A stretch of DNA of 64,000 nucleotides, taken from contig JAQFVV010006629.1 of the NCBI GenBank assembly GCA_028023455.1, positions 122,001-186,000 of the forward strand. The letters run 5' to 3'. Source of the stretch: Epiperipatus broadwayi (Eukaryota > Onychophora > Udeonychophora > Euonychophora > Peripatidae). Below, in pieces: positions 20,876 to 32,690 of this stretch. The translations under genes and the position numbers were made by a program. The notes beneath the pieces are model-generated. The model had not been told where the DNA came from. It worked only from the letters and a program-made list of their open reading frames with translations, and made no database searches. Within the stretch, counting starts at the first letter, position 1, and the number at the start of each line of letters is the position of its first letter.

Positions 20876-21050
20876 GACATATGTAATATAAGGAAAGTAC
20901 CAATAGCTCAAACAAACTCTTAATTAGTGCAGTAAGAGAAAACATTCCCATCCCCAGACCAATTGGTTTTGAGCTTTTGGCTCACCTCACTTATCAATTA
21001 AGAACTTGTTTGAGCTATTGGTACGCTCCCTATATTACATATTTGTAAAT
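20876..21050. mobile_element. Foldback (MITE-like) element
   Basis: ATGTAATATAAGGAAAGTAC with CAATAGCTCAAACAA on the left is mirrored by TTGTTTGAGCTATTGGTACG with CTCCCTATATTACAT on the right. The arms are about 50 bp with few mismatches around a GC-richer centre of about 70 bp (20927-20995). Confidence 0.7.
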
Positions 21051-21054
21051 ACAA

Positions 21055-21577
21055 GTTCATAAAAGCAATGTCACACCATATATGACTTGCTTTATTGATT
21101 ATCAAATACATATAAATATATTTTCAGGCAGGTATATTCATATTGGAGAAAGATCATTTAATCTAAATGAACTTAACCCACAAGCTCCAATATACTTTCT
21201 TGAACTGTTGACCCCACCCTCACTTAATTATTAGTAATAATTTACAAACCAATTTATAAAAAAATAAATATATGTTATCATAAATATTAAATATTAGATA
21301 TGAAAAAGAAAATATATATCAAAATATGTGTATTAAATAGTTTTAAATTTTAAGCAGCAAAAATTAAAATATATGTGAGGGTAACTTTAAATCTTACACA
21401 GTGAATATTAACAGATACATGATAATAATTTTAAATATTAAGTAAAGAAAATTAAAATAAATTTTAATTTACTATTGTTTTTAATAAAATGGATCCTTAC
21501 TTAATACTTTTAGAATTCTGATTTTATGACTAGTCAAATAGAATAAGTTTGGTATTTAGTATACTGGACAGTCATTA
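21055..21577. other. AT-rich stretch, nothing recognised
   Basis: No structure seen. Confidence 0.4.
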
Positions 21578-21961
21578 TCATGCAAAGTTCAATATTTTAT
21601 CTGGTTTACTCTCTAAATCTTTCCTATTATTAACAGATGTAATGATGGATTGTGTATCCATTATAGATAGGTCTACAAAAAATTGAGAAAGGGACAGATA
21701 AGCATTTGTTCTTATTCCAATGATTATTTGTATGGGCAGGAGGAACACACTTGTAAAATTGCAGATGAGAAGGTATCCAAAAGAAACAGGAATCATTCTC
21801 TGGAGAGCAAAATCATTGTAATAAATATTTCTGCCTGCTAAATGCTTTTTGTGAGATTTCCCATGCATTCTGCTGATCGTCCTCATTAAGTGCTGCATAG
21901 CAAATGTTTTTAAATGCGTCTTGTTTATTTGTCGATTTTTATGATTGAAAAATTGGAACAA
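21578..21961 (-). other. Unassigned 127-codon open frame
   Basis: An uninterrupted minus-strand frame from an ATG, long for this base composition. The composition is mixed (Arg, His, Ser, Thr, Gln), and residues 60-95 are hydrophobic enough to suggest a membrane segment. I see no family motif and no upstream promoter or splice signals, and it ends where the mariner remnant starts on the other strand. It may be chance or a decayed element of unknown type; presented as unrecognised. Confidence 0.2.
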
Positions 21962-22530
21962 TATAAAATTATTTTTTGGTAGGGAAAATAGCAGAGGATA
22001 TTGTTATAATGCTTGTAACTTCTTACAAGTATGATGCTCTGGGGAAAACACAAATTTATGAGTGGTTTAGTGGAAGTGTCAAATTCACATCACAAAAAAG
22101 CATGGTAGATGAAGTTGAATGTCAAGATGATTTATTTATTTTTTTTATGCAAAAGGCATTGTTCATTCAGAATCTATTCATAATGATCAGGCATTTTGCT
22201 TACAAGTTCTGAAATGTTTGCATGATATGGTAAAACAAAAATGTATTGACTTATGGTAAAGTGGGAAGTGCAAACTTTACATGATAATGCACCAGCATAC
22301 AAGGCCTTGAGTATGAAACAATTTTTAATTAAAAACAACAACTTCAGCTATATTCACCTGATCTTATTTTATATTACTTTTTATTTTATTTCCCTGAATG
22401 TAAAAATGTCTTAAATGAAAAAGTTTTGTGAACTTAGACGTGGTGAAGAAAAAAGCAGAAGCATTACAATACATCACTTTGCAAGAATTTCAGGACTACT
22501 TGCGTTGCGTCAAATGTATAATACTTCGTT
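21935..22530 (+). pseudogene. Mariner transposase pseudogene
   Basis: The N-terminal helix-turn-helix part reads VGKIAEDIVIMLVTSYKYDA then LGKTQIYEWFSG (from 21976), the region that binds the element ends. A gap follows. Then NDQAFCLQVLKCLHDMVKQK and CIDLW (about 22180-22250), LHDNAPAYKALSMKQFL (about 22283-22335), YSPDLILYYFLFYFPECKN (about 22348-22400) and VKKKAEALQYITLQEFQDYL (about 22443-22500). These follow the mariner order exactly. At least three frames are needed. The second catalytic Asp (HDNAPA) is kept; the third, normally in PCDFFLFP, is Tyr here. It is clearly inactive. Terminal inverted repeats were not found. Confidence 0.8.
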
Positions 22531-22599
22531 TGATCTAAAAATATATGTACATAATTTTTTAATACAGAATTCTGGTATTTTTTGGTACCCTTCATAATT

Positions 22600-23340
22600 C
22601 CAGGTTTTGATGATCAGTGCACTAATAAAAGTTTAACTCCAACATAGTCAGAGATTCAACTAGATTATGTGTTTCCATATTGACTTTTGAATCAAGGGTT
22701 CACAATTCAACAGCTTCATAAACTACCAGGCAAGGCCATTTTCATCAGATCAGTTCTCTTGACTGTTGTTAAAAGTTTTTAACTGGTTGAAAAAGTCACA
22801 CATTGATTTTTCCCATCGATTTTTTTTCTTAAGCTCTCTGTATCAAGATTTCAGCTCTATTTGAAAAAATGCAGAAAAGGATTCCATGTGGTGTCTGTCT
22901 TTCAATTTATATCCAATACTATGCACAATCCCGATATCCTTTTTATTGTGTTGTTCTAAATTTTATTTAATTACATTTTTTTTAATACCAAAAATAACAT
23001 TTTGTTATCTTTACAAAAAAAATAAATGAACCCAAGAAATAAATTTTACCTGTATTTTTGCCTAATTATATTTTTATATTTATTCTTATTAATATTTTTC
23101 AAAATTAATTTTCTCCCTTTTTTTCTTTATATACCCAAATACTAGATAAGAAATAAATTCTTTTAAATTATCATAATTAAATAGATTATCTATTTTTATT
23201 TATTTAGTAAAATACATGGATTTATGAGGGGGTGAAATAGAATGTAACAATATTAATAACGGAAACAGATTTAAATAGTTGTAGCTTGTACATTATTCAC
23301 ATCTTTAAATTATATGCTATCTATCTCTTAAGTAATATGT
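22600..23340. other. Non-coding stretch, nothing recognised
   Basis: Moderate complexity at about 22620-22880, then AT-rich. No coding or repeat signal identified. Confidence 0.4.
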
Positions 23341-23344
23341 GCAT

Positions 23345-23690
23345 AGACATTAGCCTTGCAATAACATTGCGTTTAGAGTGCGCAGTTTTTCCGCGCGTAG
23401 CGTGGAGAAACAGCACCGTATAGTGGGTTAGAATCTTGGTAGTTGCTGGTAACAGATGGCGTAAGCTAAATGGGCTTACGCATGGCAACCAGTGCCACCA
23501 AGTGGGCAGCTTTGGTATCAGCTAGATGGTGGAATGTTGCTGTGCTTATGTATTGTGAACAGTATCACCTCATGGTTGGAACAAGCATTGCTGCTTTTGG
23601 GTCCCTACTGTGGATATTTCTGCATGTTTATGCAGAAATGGTGTCTCTAGCAGTGGCAGTACACTATCTCCATCAGTACTAGATTATTAA
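23345..23690. other. GC- and CpG-rich hairpin island
   Basis: The segment stands out against its AT-rich surroundings. A perfect 8-bp stem (GCGTAAGC at 23459-23466 and GCTTACGC at 23474-23481) extends imperfectly to about 28 bp on each side. A second perfect stem of 10 bp with a 4-base loop (ATTTCTGCAT GTTT ATGCAGAAAT) lies at 23616-23639. A third possible stem surrounds CCGCGCGTAGCGTGG near 23391. A 70-codon open frame (23470-23682) crosses it but has no recognisable motif. It could be a structured non-coding RNA, a foldback element core or a recently inserted repeat. Confidence 0.5.
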
Positions 23691-23699
23691 TTAATTTCT

Positions 23700-26575
23700 T
23701 TTTTTTCCCCCAAAATATATATATACTTTACTAATCAAAAGATAAGAAAAAAAAATAGAATTACAACATTAACAAATAAAAAAAAAAATCTGACTTGGAT
23801 AATTTTGTCATAACCTTTTTAGGTATTTATGATCATACATGAAATATCTGAATTCTCCATTTAATTTTTTAAAGACAGTATTATTTATATATTATTGCCT
23901 TATCCTCAAGTAAGTTTTTATTAATCTCTTTAAATGCATTGAAACTAATTGTACAACTTCTTTATTTCTTTCACATCCATTCTATAGCATGGCCAGGAAG
24001 CTTGTATGAACAGACTATTTTAAATGGAGTCTGGACTGTATTGTTTGATACATTTTAATTAACAATACTAATTTTTTTTTTTGATTGTTTAATTACATTA
24101 TCCTTTAGCACACCCCTTAACTATGGAGTTGTTTCTGTTACATAATTTTGATTTTGCAAAACTATCTAAAAAAAACAGCTCAATTAAGCAAGGATTTACA
24201 ATAGGTTTTGCTTTGAGTCACAATTTTGACTAAAGAGGATTATTACATGATCTGAACTCTGTCTTAGTATTATTTTATCATATTCATTGTGAAAAAACAA
24301 AATTGTGAGTGGAAATACTTTAGCTTTATTTGAATATTAATACAATAAATAATTCAGCCGACTTCCTCTAATAATATAGCCATTCTCATAAAGATAGCCA
24401 ATTATCATTTCCAATGTTCCAAGTTAATGTAATTTTAAAGATATTCTGCATACTGTCCTACAGATAGAAAATCATTATTCTTAATATCTATTATTCAAAA
24501 ATTTCTATTATCCAAACAAAATTGAAAGGTGATTTTTATTCTCTTATAATAAATTAATTAATCTGTATATGCATTTAGAAGCAAACAAAAAAAATTCTCA
24601 AATACCTATAGTTAATAAGCCTAATTGCAATGAACTGCTTGTTTTTTCTAGTGTTAAGATATCTCAATTTAAGAACAATGCAATTGTTTTGATTTATTAA
24701 TTTAAAATTTTTTGATATCCATATAAAACAAGCATATATTAATGTTCTAAATTATCAATAAAATAAATTTATATAATATACAAAAAAAATATTCATATAA
24801 AATTAAAAAAATGAAAATTAATTAATGTTTATTTACATTATTAGTAAAGTTTGGATTTACATTTGAAGGGTAAAAAATCTATTCTTGACATTGAAAAATT
24901 CAGTAGTCTGAAAAAACCCTGGAACCAGAAATTTGAGATTAATCACATTTTATCTGTAATGTGCATGCGTGTGTGTGTGTGTGTTTTAATGCTATCTTTG
25001 GTGATTCCATTAAAACTTTTTTATTATTTATTTATAATAAGTTAAAAAGTAGTAAATTTATTTATTTAATTTATTGAGTCTTTATTTTATTTATATAAAA
25101 AAATGTTAATAGCTTAGGAATAGAAAAAAAAAGCTAATGCCATATGTTCTAAAGTAAAATTAAGAAGCTTATATGATGAGAAATTTTAAATAAATATATA
25201 ACAAAAAACAGTTTCTTGATTGTATTAGAACAATGTTGAGTGGAACTGCTTTATTTTTTTTCACTTTTAATGAGTTCACATATTGCCAGTTTTATAAGTT
25301 TTTCTAGTTTTGAATTATAAGAACTGTACTATTAATAATACTCTTTTCAAATGCATTAGAATAATATAATAATAATTATAGTAATATTAATATTTCAAAA
25401 TGTATTTGAAATATTTAGATAAACTCTTCTTTTTTTTCATGTGTCAAAGCTCTTCTTTTGATTACAAACTGCTATAGTAATTCTTTTTAAAGCACTTCTA
25501 TCTTGGCTATTGTTCATTTTTCAAACTTTAAATCTATAGAACTATATACATATTAATTAGATGCAGTTACCATTTTCGTTATGATTTTATATTTAATTGT
25601 GCTGATTCTTTTTTTACTTTATTATATAATCTTTTCATAATTTTTTCAATTTAAGTTAATTAATATTTTATATATTTTTAACTGTTTGTTCTAGCCCACA
25701 GCTTATAACATTTGTTTATGCTGCCATTAAAGGATTATAATCTTTAAGATTTTTGTTTTAATATAATCAAATTTTTTTAATTGTAAGTTTTATACATGTA
25801 TTGACCATTTTACCAGCAAAAGTGTGCACAACTCATTTCATTCAAAGATATCCTACATGTTAAATAATTATTTTTATTTCATATCACTTAAGTTTTACTC
25901 TTTTTTTCATTGAATATTTATAATCATGAGATGTAGTATATTTTAGATTTTGTTTATAAATGAGAACTATAGACAAGTGGAAAAATTTAAAAACAGATTC
26001 TGTCAGATTTGTATATTGGTAATAGCAGCAAAGTAATTTTTTTTTTTTTTTTGCTACAAAGTTGTTTTTTTTTTCAAATTATATTCATAATTATATTTTG
26101 TAAATATATAAATATAGTTTTTGTAAAATATATTTTACTTTTTAAAAGATTATTATAAATACTTTTTCTAAGCATTGCAAAATTACATGAGAAGAGTCGC
26201 GAAATATTATTACTATATTTTTCATTTCTAGAGATTTTTTAAAAATAAGTATATTAACAAGTAATACCCATTTAATGGTCACATGTTTGAAAAATATGGT
26301 CATCTAAAGTAATGATTATCAGAAGGATTAGATATACTAAATAAAGTCATAAATAAAACTGCTTTACATGTCTAAAAATATCTAAAACACACTACATTTG
26401 CAAAAACTATGCAAAATATTCTCAATACTTTAACTATTCAGAATTGATTAATAACTCAATTTAATAAGATAATAAAGAGAGAAAAAATATTTTTCTGCAT
26501 TCATAAACTGCAGAATCAACTTTATTTATTATAAAATTATTTATTAGAGCAACCATAGTAAAGCCATGATATTTT
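23700..26575. other. Long AT-rich stretch without recognisable content
   Basis: Low-complexity A/T runs, a (GT)n microsatellite at about 24963-24985, and scattered short frames that look like chance. No transposon motif or RNA gene was seen. Confidence 0.5.
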
Positions 26576-26579
26576 ATGT

Positions 26580-27300
26580 TTAATACATGATTTTAATTAT
26601 GTGCTATCCAAAAAAAATGCAAACAATAAGAACATTGAAATTCACAAATTTATTAAATTTTATGAATCTTGGTAAGGTGACAGCCACCCCCTCCCCCGCT
26701 AAATATAACATTTTTAAATCTCCAAAGAATTTATTTAACCATATTTTATTTGCCATTTATATACAATTTAATATTATAATTGAAAGCATGTGTAAATAAA
26801 CAACAACAACAAAAAAAGTAAATAAAAATTATAATTCATAAATTAATTAATTACATAATACAACAACAATCATTTTTACATCTAAGAATATCTCATGAGA
26901 TCTTGTTTTAAAAACAAAACATTAAAATTTCTAAATTTAATAAATTTTACAATATGGCAGTTTTTTTTTTTTTTTTAATCTCAGAATGCCGCATGTGATC
27001 ACATTTATTATTTTTTGGCATTTGTTGAAAGCTTTGCTTTATTATTTTTTCAGAATCTTATTTATTATATTTCAGGTAATAAAATGTTTTTTAAGCATAA
27101 TGCTAAAAGTTTTATGAAATTTAAGAAAATTTATAAAATTATTACCTGAGAATGAGGCTGGTATTACATTTCTGTAAGGAAAAAATGCCATTGAAGCTAA
27201 TATTGTCGAGAATGTATTTAATTGTGATGAAAGTTGGAATTTCGATATTCATTTTTTTTTTGAAAAAAATCACCAAGTTTTTTTATTTTTTGTGTAAATG
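26580..27300. repeat. AT-rich stretch with a weak duplication and a hairpin
   Basis: AACATTGAAATTCACAAATT (about 26632) and AACATTAAAATTTCTAAATT (about 26919) head two similar AT-rich blocks. A hairpin with CAGGTAATAAAATG on the left and AAAATTATTACCTGAG on the right spans about 27073-27152. Confidence 0.4.
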
Positions 27301-27559
27301 TGAATGAATGAGCACCCACATAGTAAATATATAAGTAAATGTACCCCTTCAACTTATTACAAGTAACTCCATTTTTATTTTGTTTATAATAAGTATAATT
27401 TTAATTTATATATGTATTTTATATACATAAAAAAATTCATCTATGTTAAATATATGTGCATCTTGAAAAATACTGTACACTTACAATTTAATAAATATCA
27501 AAATTGGAAAAGAATAAAAATCCTTATGCTACTCTTCCACAAAATAATAATCAGAAAAT

Positions 27560-28440
27560 AAGGTGCTTGTCTTATAGCTAAAGATGCCGTTGGATGGCGC
27601 CGTTTTCACACTAAAACTATAAAATATGAACATTCACGGGCCATTGATTTTAATAATTTTTCTGTGCTTTTTTGTAATGCGAAAATAAAAACAAAACAAA
27701 ATCGTCTTTTTTAAATATTATTTTTTATTAACGTATACAATTTAAATGATAATAATAAATGTAAAATAAAATCAACAAATTACAATTTGATCGTGTTTTT
27801 TATATCGTATACTTTTTAAATTGTGTTACGGCTTTTTTTTTATCAATTTTCTATCGGATATTTTTTTACTTGTGTTACGACTCTTTTTGTTGTTGTTTAA
27901 CTAAAAAATAATAATCGTAATAAAAGTAAAAGTTGTTACGGATAGATTTAGGGTTAGTTTTAGGGTTAGTGTTCTGTTGTTTGTAATGCTAAAATAAAAA
28001 AATTCAAAATCGTAACCGTACTCAGACAAAAGAAAGAAACTCAAACTTTTTTAAACAACAACAAACATATACAAATGTCATCTTTACTTATTAAACATGT
28101 TTATAATATTTGCTTTTTATGAAATTTACAAAAAACCTGTATATTTGGACTTTTCTTACTGGATATTTTTTTCGTACCGCTCTTTTTTACTTCAAAAATA
28201 TACAGACGGTAGAATCTTCTTTGTCTCGTGGAATGTTACTAACAGTACGTTACTTGACATGTTACCTAATTGCAACTCAATAAAAACATAGATATTTAAC
28301 ATTTTCCAAATAAAAGTTCAATACAGTACGTTGTAAAAAGTCTTATAATTATTGCTTTAAAAAATCTGAACATTTCAATAGTTTAAATAAAAAAAAATCC
28401 AATGAAAACAACATTTCAATACCATTCAAATACAAACTCT
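27560..28440. other. CpG-enriched unassigned segment
   Basis: CpG is noticeably commoner than in neighbouring sequence (GTTACGG, TCGTA, ACGTA). Two TTTTAGGGTTAG-like pieces at about 27948-27970 resemble short degenerate telomeric repeats. The 64-codon frame 28097-28291 has no recognised motif. It may be an undecayed insertion of unknown family. Confidence 0.4.
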
Positions 28441-28455
28441 CTCATCAAGCCGTAA

Positions 28456-28730
28456 TTATTTTATAATTTGTGCGAATTCGGAAAATGTATTTGCTGCTAT
28501 GCGACATACATGCTGTACTGCGACACGACATAGTGGCCTGCATTCTGTAGCACAACAAAAAAGTTGTATTATAGAAAACGCGGGTTCGAACATGTCGGCC
28601 GCGGAAACAACATTTTTATGTGTTTTGGCATGAAAACCGCGCCATAGAGCAGCATCTTCAGCTAAAAGATGAGTACCGAAAATAATAATAAATTCTTTAC
28701 AATAGCTATATAATCAATAATAATTTTATA
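28456..28730 (-). other. GC-rich open stretch downstream of the LINE (no ATG)
   Basis: About 90 codons are open on the minus strand, including LLAEDAALWRGFHAKTH and AADMFEPAFSIIQLF, in a patch with many CpGs. On the plus strand CGCGGGTTCGAAC near 28579 is a near-perfect pol III box B, without a convincing box A. Either reading is possible: a coding fragment of unknown origin or a SINE-like sequence. Confidence 0.25.
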
Positions 28731-28754
28731 CATTATATATGCCCGTCATTTCTT

Positions 28755-30622
28755 TTTCGATGGCTGCTAGTTAAGAGCTTATATATATTGAGAAGAGAAG
28801 TGCACTCAATGTTGAACCTTGAGATATAGAACATTTGGGGATAATATGCAATGATATTCGTCCATTTATAGTTATATGTATCTCCTGTTCTGAAGCAAAT
28901 TTGGCAAGACATAAAGATAAGTTTTAGGTATATTTGTTTCAGCTAGAATGTTAATCAGAATGTCAATAGGAACTGTATCAAATGCAGATTTAATATCTAG
29001 TTGAATCGCAACAGGACCATATATTTTCTTTATCTATGTCAATAACAGTTCTAAATATAAAGGCTGCTTGATTAGAGGATGAGCCCTTTTTTGCAAATTG
29101 GCATTTAGAGAGCATAAGTAAAATGTATGGCTCACAGCCTCCAAAACCTTGATCCCCAATGAACTCGAAATTGGTTTTAGTTTTCCATGGTTGATATCTT
29201 TTTTTTTTTTTAAAAAAAGATACTAGTGATATAGGATATAAATTTTTTATTGCGTATATTTCTTTTGATAGGAAATTTGCTAGATAATTGGAGGTAAAGA
29301 AATTTAAGTATCGATATACAAAGCGAGATATTCTATGAAGGCCGGGGTGGCAAAATTCAGTTATAGACTCGAGTTTCCTTGTAAATTAATTTGAGAAGAA
29401 TTTATCTTCTTCTTTTGACTTACCGAAAGGCGTTTTTACAAGGTTATAAGAGTTGCCAAATTGCAACCTATCCCTATAATACAAATAGGCCAGTTCCAGC
29501 ATATAAATCCTACTAACTGTTCCTATGTGTGTTTGTGTTTGGATGGGTGTTGCCATTCTGATTGAAGGAGGGTGACTCAAGGCCCATCTGATATAATTTC
29601 TAGACCATGTATGAGTTTGTCCAATAAATATTCTCCTCTGCTTTATTGCTAGATTTTCTTTGTGTGTTAATTGTTCCTTTATATAAATTTTTAAGGTTTT
29701 TTTAATTTTTGTTGTTTATTTACTGAGGATGGAATCTGAATATTTTTTGATTTTTTTCCATTAGTGCCAATAGACCTGTTGATGATGGTGTGGCTCTGGT
29801 AATATGGTAAATCATGTTTGATAATATGCATATATATATATATACTATCCAGGCTGCACTGGATCCATGTCAGTATTACTCAATTTATTTAAATATATAT
29901 AAATTTATGAAAACAGAAATTCAGGTGTTCTAGTTGGTAGTAATATCCTAATAATATGTCCAGTGGCTATTAAATTTTTATTATTGAAATTCAGCTCAAT
30001 TTTAGTTATAAGTGCAGCATGGTCTGAAAAGGGTGCATTTTTTATTTCAAGATTAATAAGGTGATGAATTAATGGGGAATAAAATGAGATCAATTAGTGA
30101 AGAATGCCTTCCATTATTAAAGGAAATGATACCATTTGGCAAAAAACCTTCCCCATTCATCAGTGGGAAGGAAAAAAGATGTTACCACTTTTTTAAAATT
30201 TTTCATATAGCAAATTAAAATCATCCATATGGAATTTAATATGAGGATCAGCCTATTCATTATTGTAAGTCCAGGAGGAATATATACAAAAATTACATCT
30301 AGCACCATTGCTTTATGTCGCAATGAAATAATAGTAAAGTATTCATGAATATATCGAATTTTAAAAGAGCTAAAAGGTTTAAGTTTATCTATAATAATCC
30401 CTGTACCTACAGAGGCGGAATTGGAAGATTTAGAGAAAGCTGCAAAACCTTTATTTACAAAGTAAACAAACTGGAAGGGTCAGTATGTGAACCATTATAT
30501 ATTTTGGTTTCAAGTAGATCTGTTAGATGCGGATGGACAATATTATACTATTGTTTCAGTTGATAAATTCTATTAGTGGAGTTAAGACCCCTAATGTTTA
30601 AGGATGCAATTTTTAACTTCAT
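28755..30622 (-). pseudogene. LINE ORF2: APE endonuclease and start of reverse transcriptase
   Basis: A start at 30622 gives MKLKIASLNIRGLNS, the usual opening of an apurinic-type endonuclease that nicks the target. VIFVYIPPGLTIMNRL (about 30275) matches the central strand of that fold, and APFSDHAALITKIEL (about 29990-30040) is its closing SDH motif with the catalytic His. A linker includes the 64-codon frame 29386-29580. Reverse transcriptase follows with IQLDIKSAFDTVPIDILINI at about 28945-29005 and SISQGSTLSALLFSIY at about 28785-28840. Several stops and shifts are present. The YxDD-containing palm end is missing. Confidence 0.75.
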
Positions 30623-30802
30623 TATTGTCTATTATCAAACCCACCATTTCTTAAACCAAAAACACAAAAAATTACAACTGACTAGAAATAAACAGTCCTA
30701 GGATGGAAACGAAAAACTAATTATTCAGCAACAAACACAGTTAAATTATAAGTTGTTGTAAAGGGACAATCTATGATTTTATTTAGTCTATTCGAGCATG
30801 AC

Positions 30803-31906
30803 TCACCTCCTCCACAAAATTGTCTTTGTCAACAGGAATTGTAGAGTCAGTGTGTTCATTACTGATATTGGTTTTAACTTTTTTTTCAATGTCTGTAGAT
30901 CATTAACTTCTGCATCAGTGCCCACATTATCTTTCATCTGTCCTTTATTCTCTTTTCTCTTACGTGACAGCTGACCTGGCATCAGTTTATTTGATACATT
31001 TAAATTTCCTTTTATCGGTATATATTGTGAAAGTGATTCCATAATTTCTGAAGTTGTTTTGTTTAAAATATTAAATTGAGATTCCAATTGTTCAATAACA
31101 GAACTAATTATATTATTGACAAGGATGAGAATGTTAGCATTATGGGAAATTTCATTTATTTGTATTTTCGGTTCATCATTCAATGGGTGGGATTGACCTG
31201 ATGGTTCTTTCAGCTTCGACTATTTGTTCTGTTTGAAAGATATTATTTAATGCATTTTTAGACAAGTCATTATTTATATTCAGACATCGATGCAATGGGG
31301 TACATTGGGTACAATGCATTTTAGAAAAAATGTTGATTAGATGCCCATGCTCTTTGCAATGATAACATGGAGGCTTTATTCCTTTTATCATCAAACACAA
31401 CGTTGCCTCCTGATAATTATTTGAGAGGGAATATCTTTTGGTTCTACATTCTTATGTAGCTTAACTCTAAATGAGAAACTGTTTCCGTATATCAGTACCG
31501 GTGTATTTGGGAATAGGTTTGGCTGAAATTGAAGAACTGTCCCAAATGGTGCCATTAATTTAACAAAGTCTTCATTTTTGTAGTTTAAGTAGACATTCTT
31601 TAGTGTATCCTTTATAATGTGTCTATTCGGGTTTACTTCTACTAATGCATAGTGATCCAAGATTCTGATTTCTTTTTGAAAACTATCCCTTAACTCTTGT
31701 GTTTTAAATTCCAGCACAATGTATCTAGGATTTGGATGATCAGCTATACAATGAATCGATTCCCATAAGTTTTTGCTTGTAAGTAGATTGACTAATATTT
31801 GTTTCGGGAATCTAAATAGGCTACAAAAATGATCTGTAATCGCAATGATTATTGATTTTTCAGTGAAGAAACATATGAATGAATTATATAATTCTTTCAG
31901 TATCAT
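30803..31906 (-). pseudogene. LINE ORF1 (gag-like, zinc knuckle), two frameshifts
   Basis: Three open frames, 31391-31906, 31176-31400 and 30803-31183, overlap by only 8-10 bases and read as one protein of about 365 residues. The first holds a likely RNA-binding domain (DHYALVEVNPNRHIIKDTLK). The second holds CYHCKEHGH, the beginning of a CCHC zinc knuckle; where the last Cys is expected (four residues after the second His) there is Phe, so that knuckle is probably broken. The third is Lys/Ser/Asn-rich with a weak coiled-coil character. ORF1 proteins coat element RNA. An upstream in-frame stretch at about 31975-31920 (MNYESQKNHG) could be the true start. Confidence 0.7.
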
Positions 31907-32225
31907 TCCGTTGAAGGCTTCAGAGATCTTTTTTAATGATTGTCATTCCATGGTTCTTTTGACTCTCATAATTCATAGTCCGATGTTGCTGTGAACAAAT
32001 CCAATTTGATCAGATCATTTGCTATGGATCGATGGAATCCTTGTATGTTTTTGCTGCTATTATTTGCTAAATTACCTACTTTATATGACTGTTCCTGCAT
32101 TTTTTTACGCTATTTGTGCAAATGTGCACGTTTTACTACTCGTGCTATCTATCACTGTAGCCATATTGTGCCCACTTTGATGTTACTGCACTGGTAAGTA
32201 GAAGGGATTTATGCTAATCTAGGGA

Positions 32226-32690
32226 GTTTTTTTTATTTCAAACTATCCTTTTTTTTTTTTTAATAAATTGGCTATAAACCTGTAGTAAACATAAACTTAT
32301 TTTACAATCTCAAGAAGAAAAAAAAACACTCAACGCTATGACTTGACTTCTATACTATGTATACAGTATCATGTAAAACATTTGAATTGAAAATCAGAAT
32401 TAAACAATGAGTGACTGGCTCCAATTTTGTTTTCTATTTTTTTATGATTTTTGGAATAGTTTATAGATGACTTGACGATGACATTTTTTAATTTGAAGTG
32501 ACTAAAAGCAAAAATAAGAACTTCATTTTTTTGACTTCTAAATTTACTCAATAGTGATGTTGGTGTTATTGTTGTTAGTTTAAAAAATTATGTATATAAT
32601 GTTCTCAGTGTTTTGAGTTCAACTTATAATGACTTTGTTGCTAATTCACATTCATCAAACTGAATTTCTTTATCATTAGAAAAAGTCTTT
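32226..32690. other. AT-rich stretch, nothing recognised
   Basis: T- and A-runs; no structure. Confidence 0.4.

Larger units (their letters stand above)
28740..32225 (-). mobile_element. Minus-strand LINE with ORF1, endonuclease and partial reverse transcriptase
   Basis: Read from right to left, it has a leader (about 32225-31950), ORF1 in three frames (31906 to 30803), an ORF2 starting at about 30622 with an APE endonuclease, a linker, and reverse transcriptase up to a GS-LSALLFSIY-type box at about 28800. Sequence homologous to the catalytic YxDD box is not present before 28740, so the element is truncated at its 3' side or interrupted there. All parts are frameshifted. Confidence 0.75.

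Noticed and set aside
23470-23682. 70-codon open frame as a gene
   Set aside because: It crosses two strong hairpins in an isolated GC-rich patch and shows no protein family motif; structure explains the sequence better.
27948-27972. Interstitial telomeric repeat
   Set aside because: Only two imperfect TTAGGGTTAG pieces; too short to claim.
28456-28730. tRNA gene on the plus strand
   Set aside because: A good box B (GGGTTCGAAC) but no convincing box A or cloverleaf.
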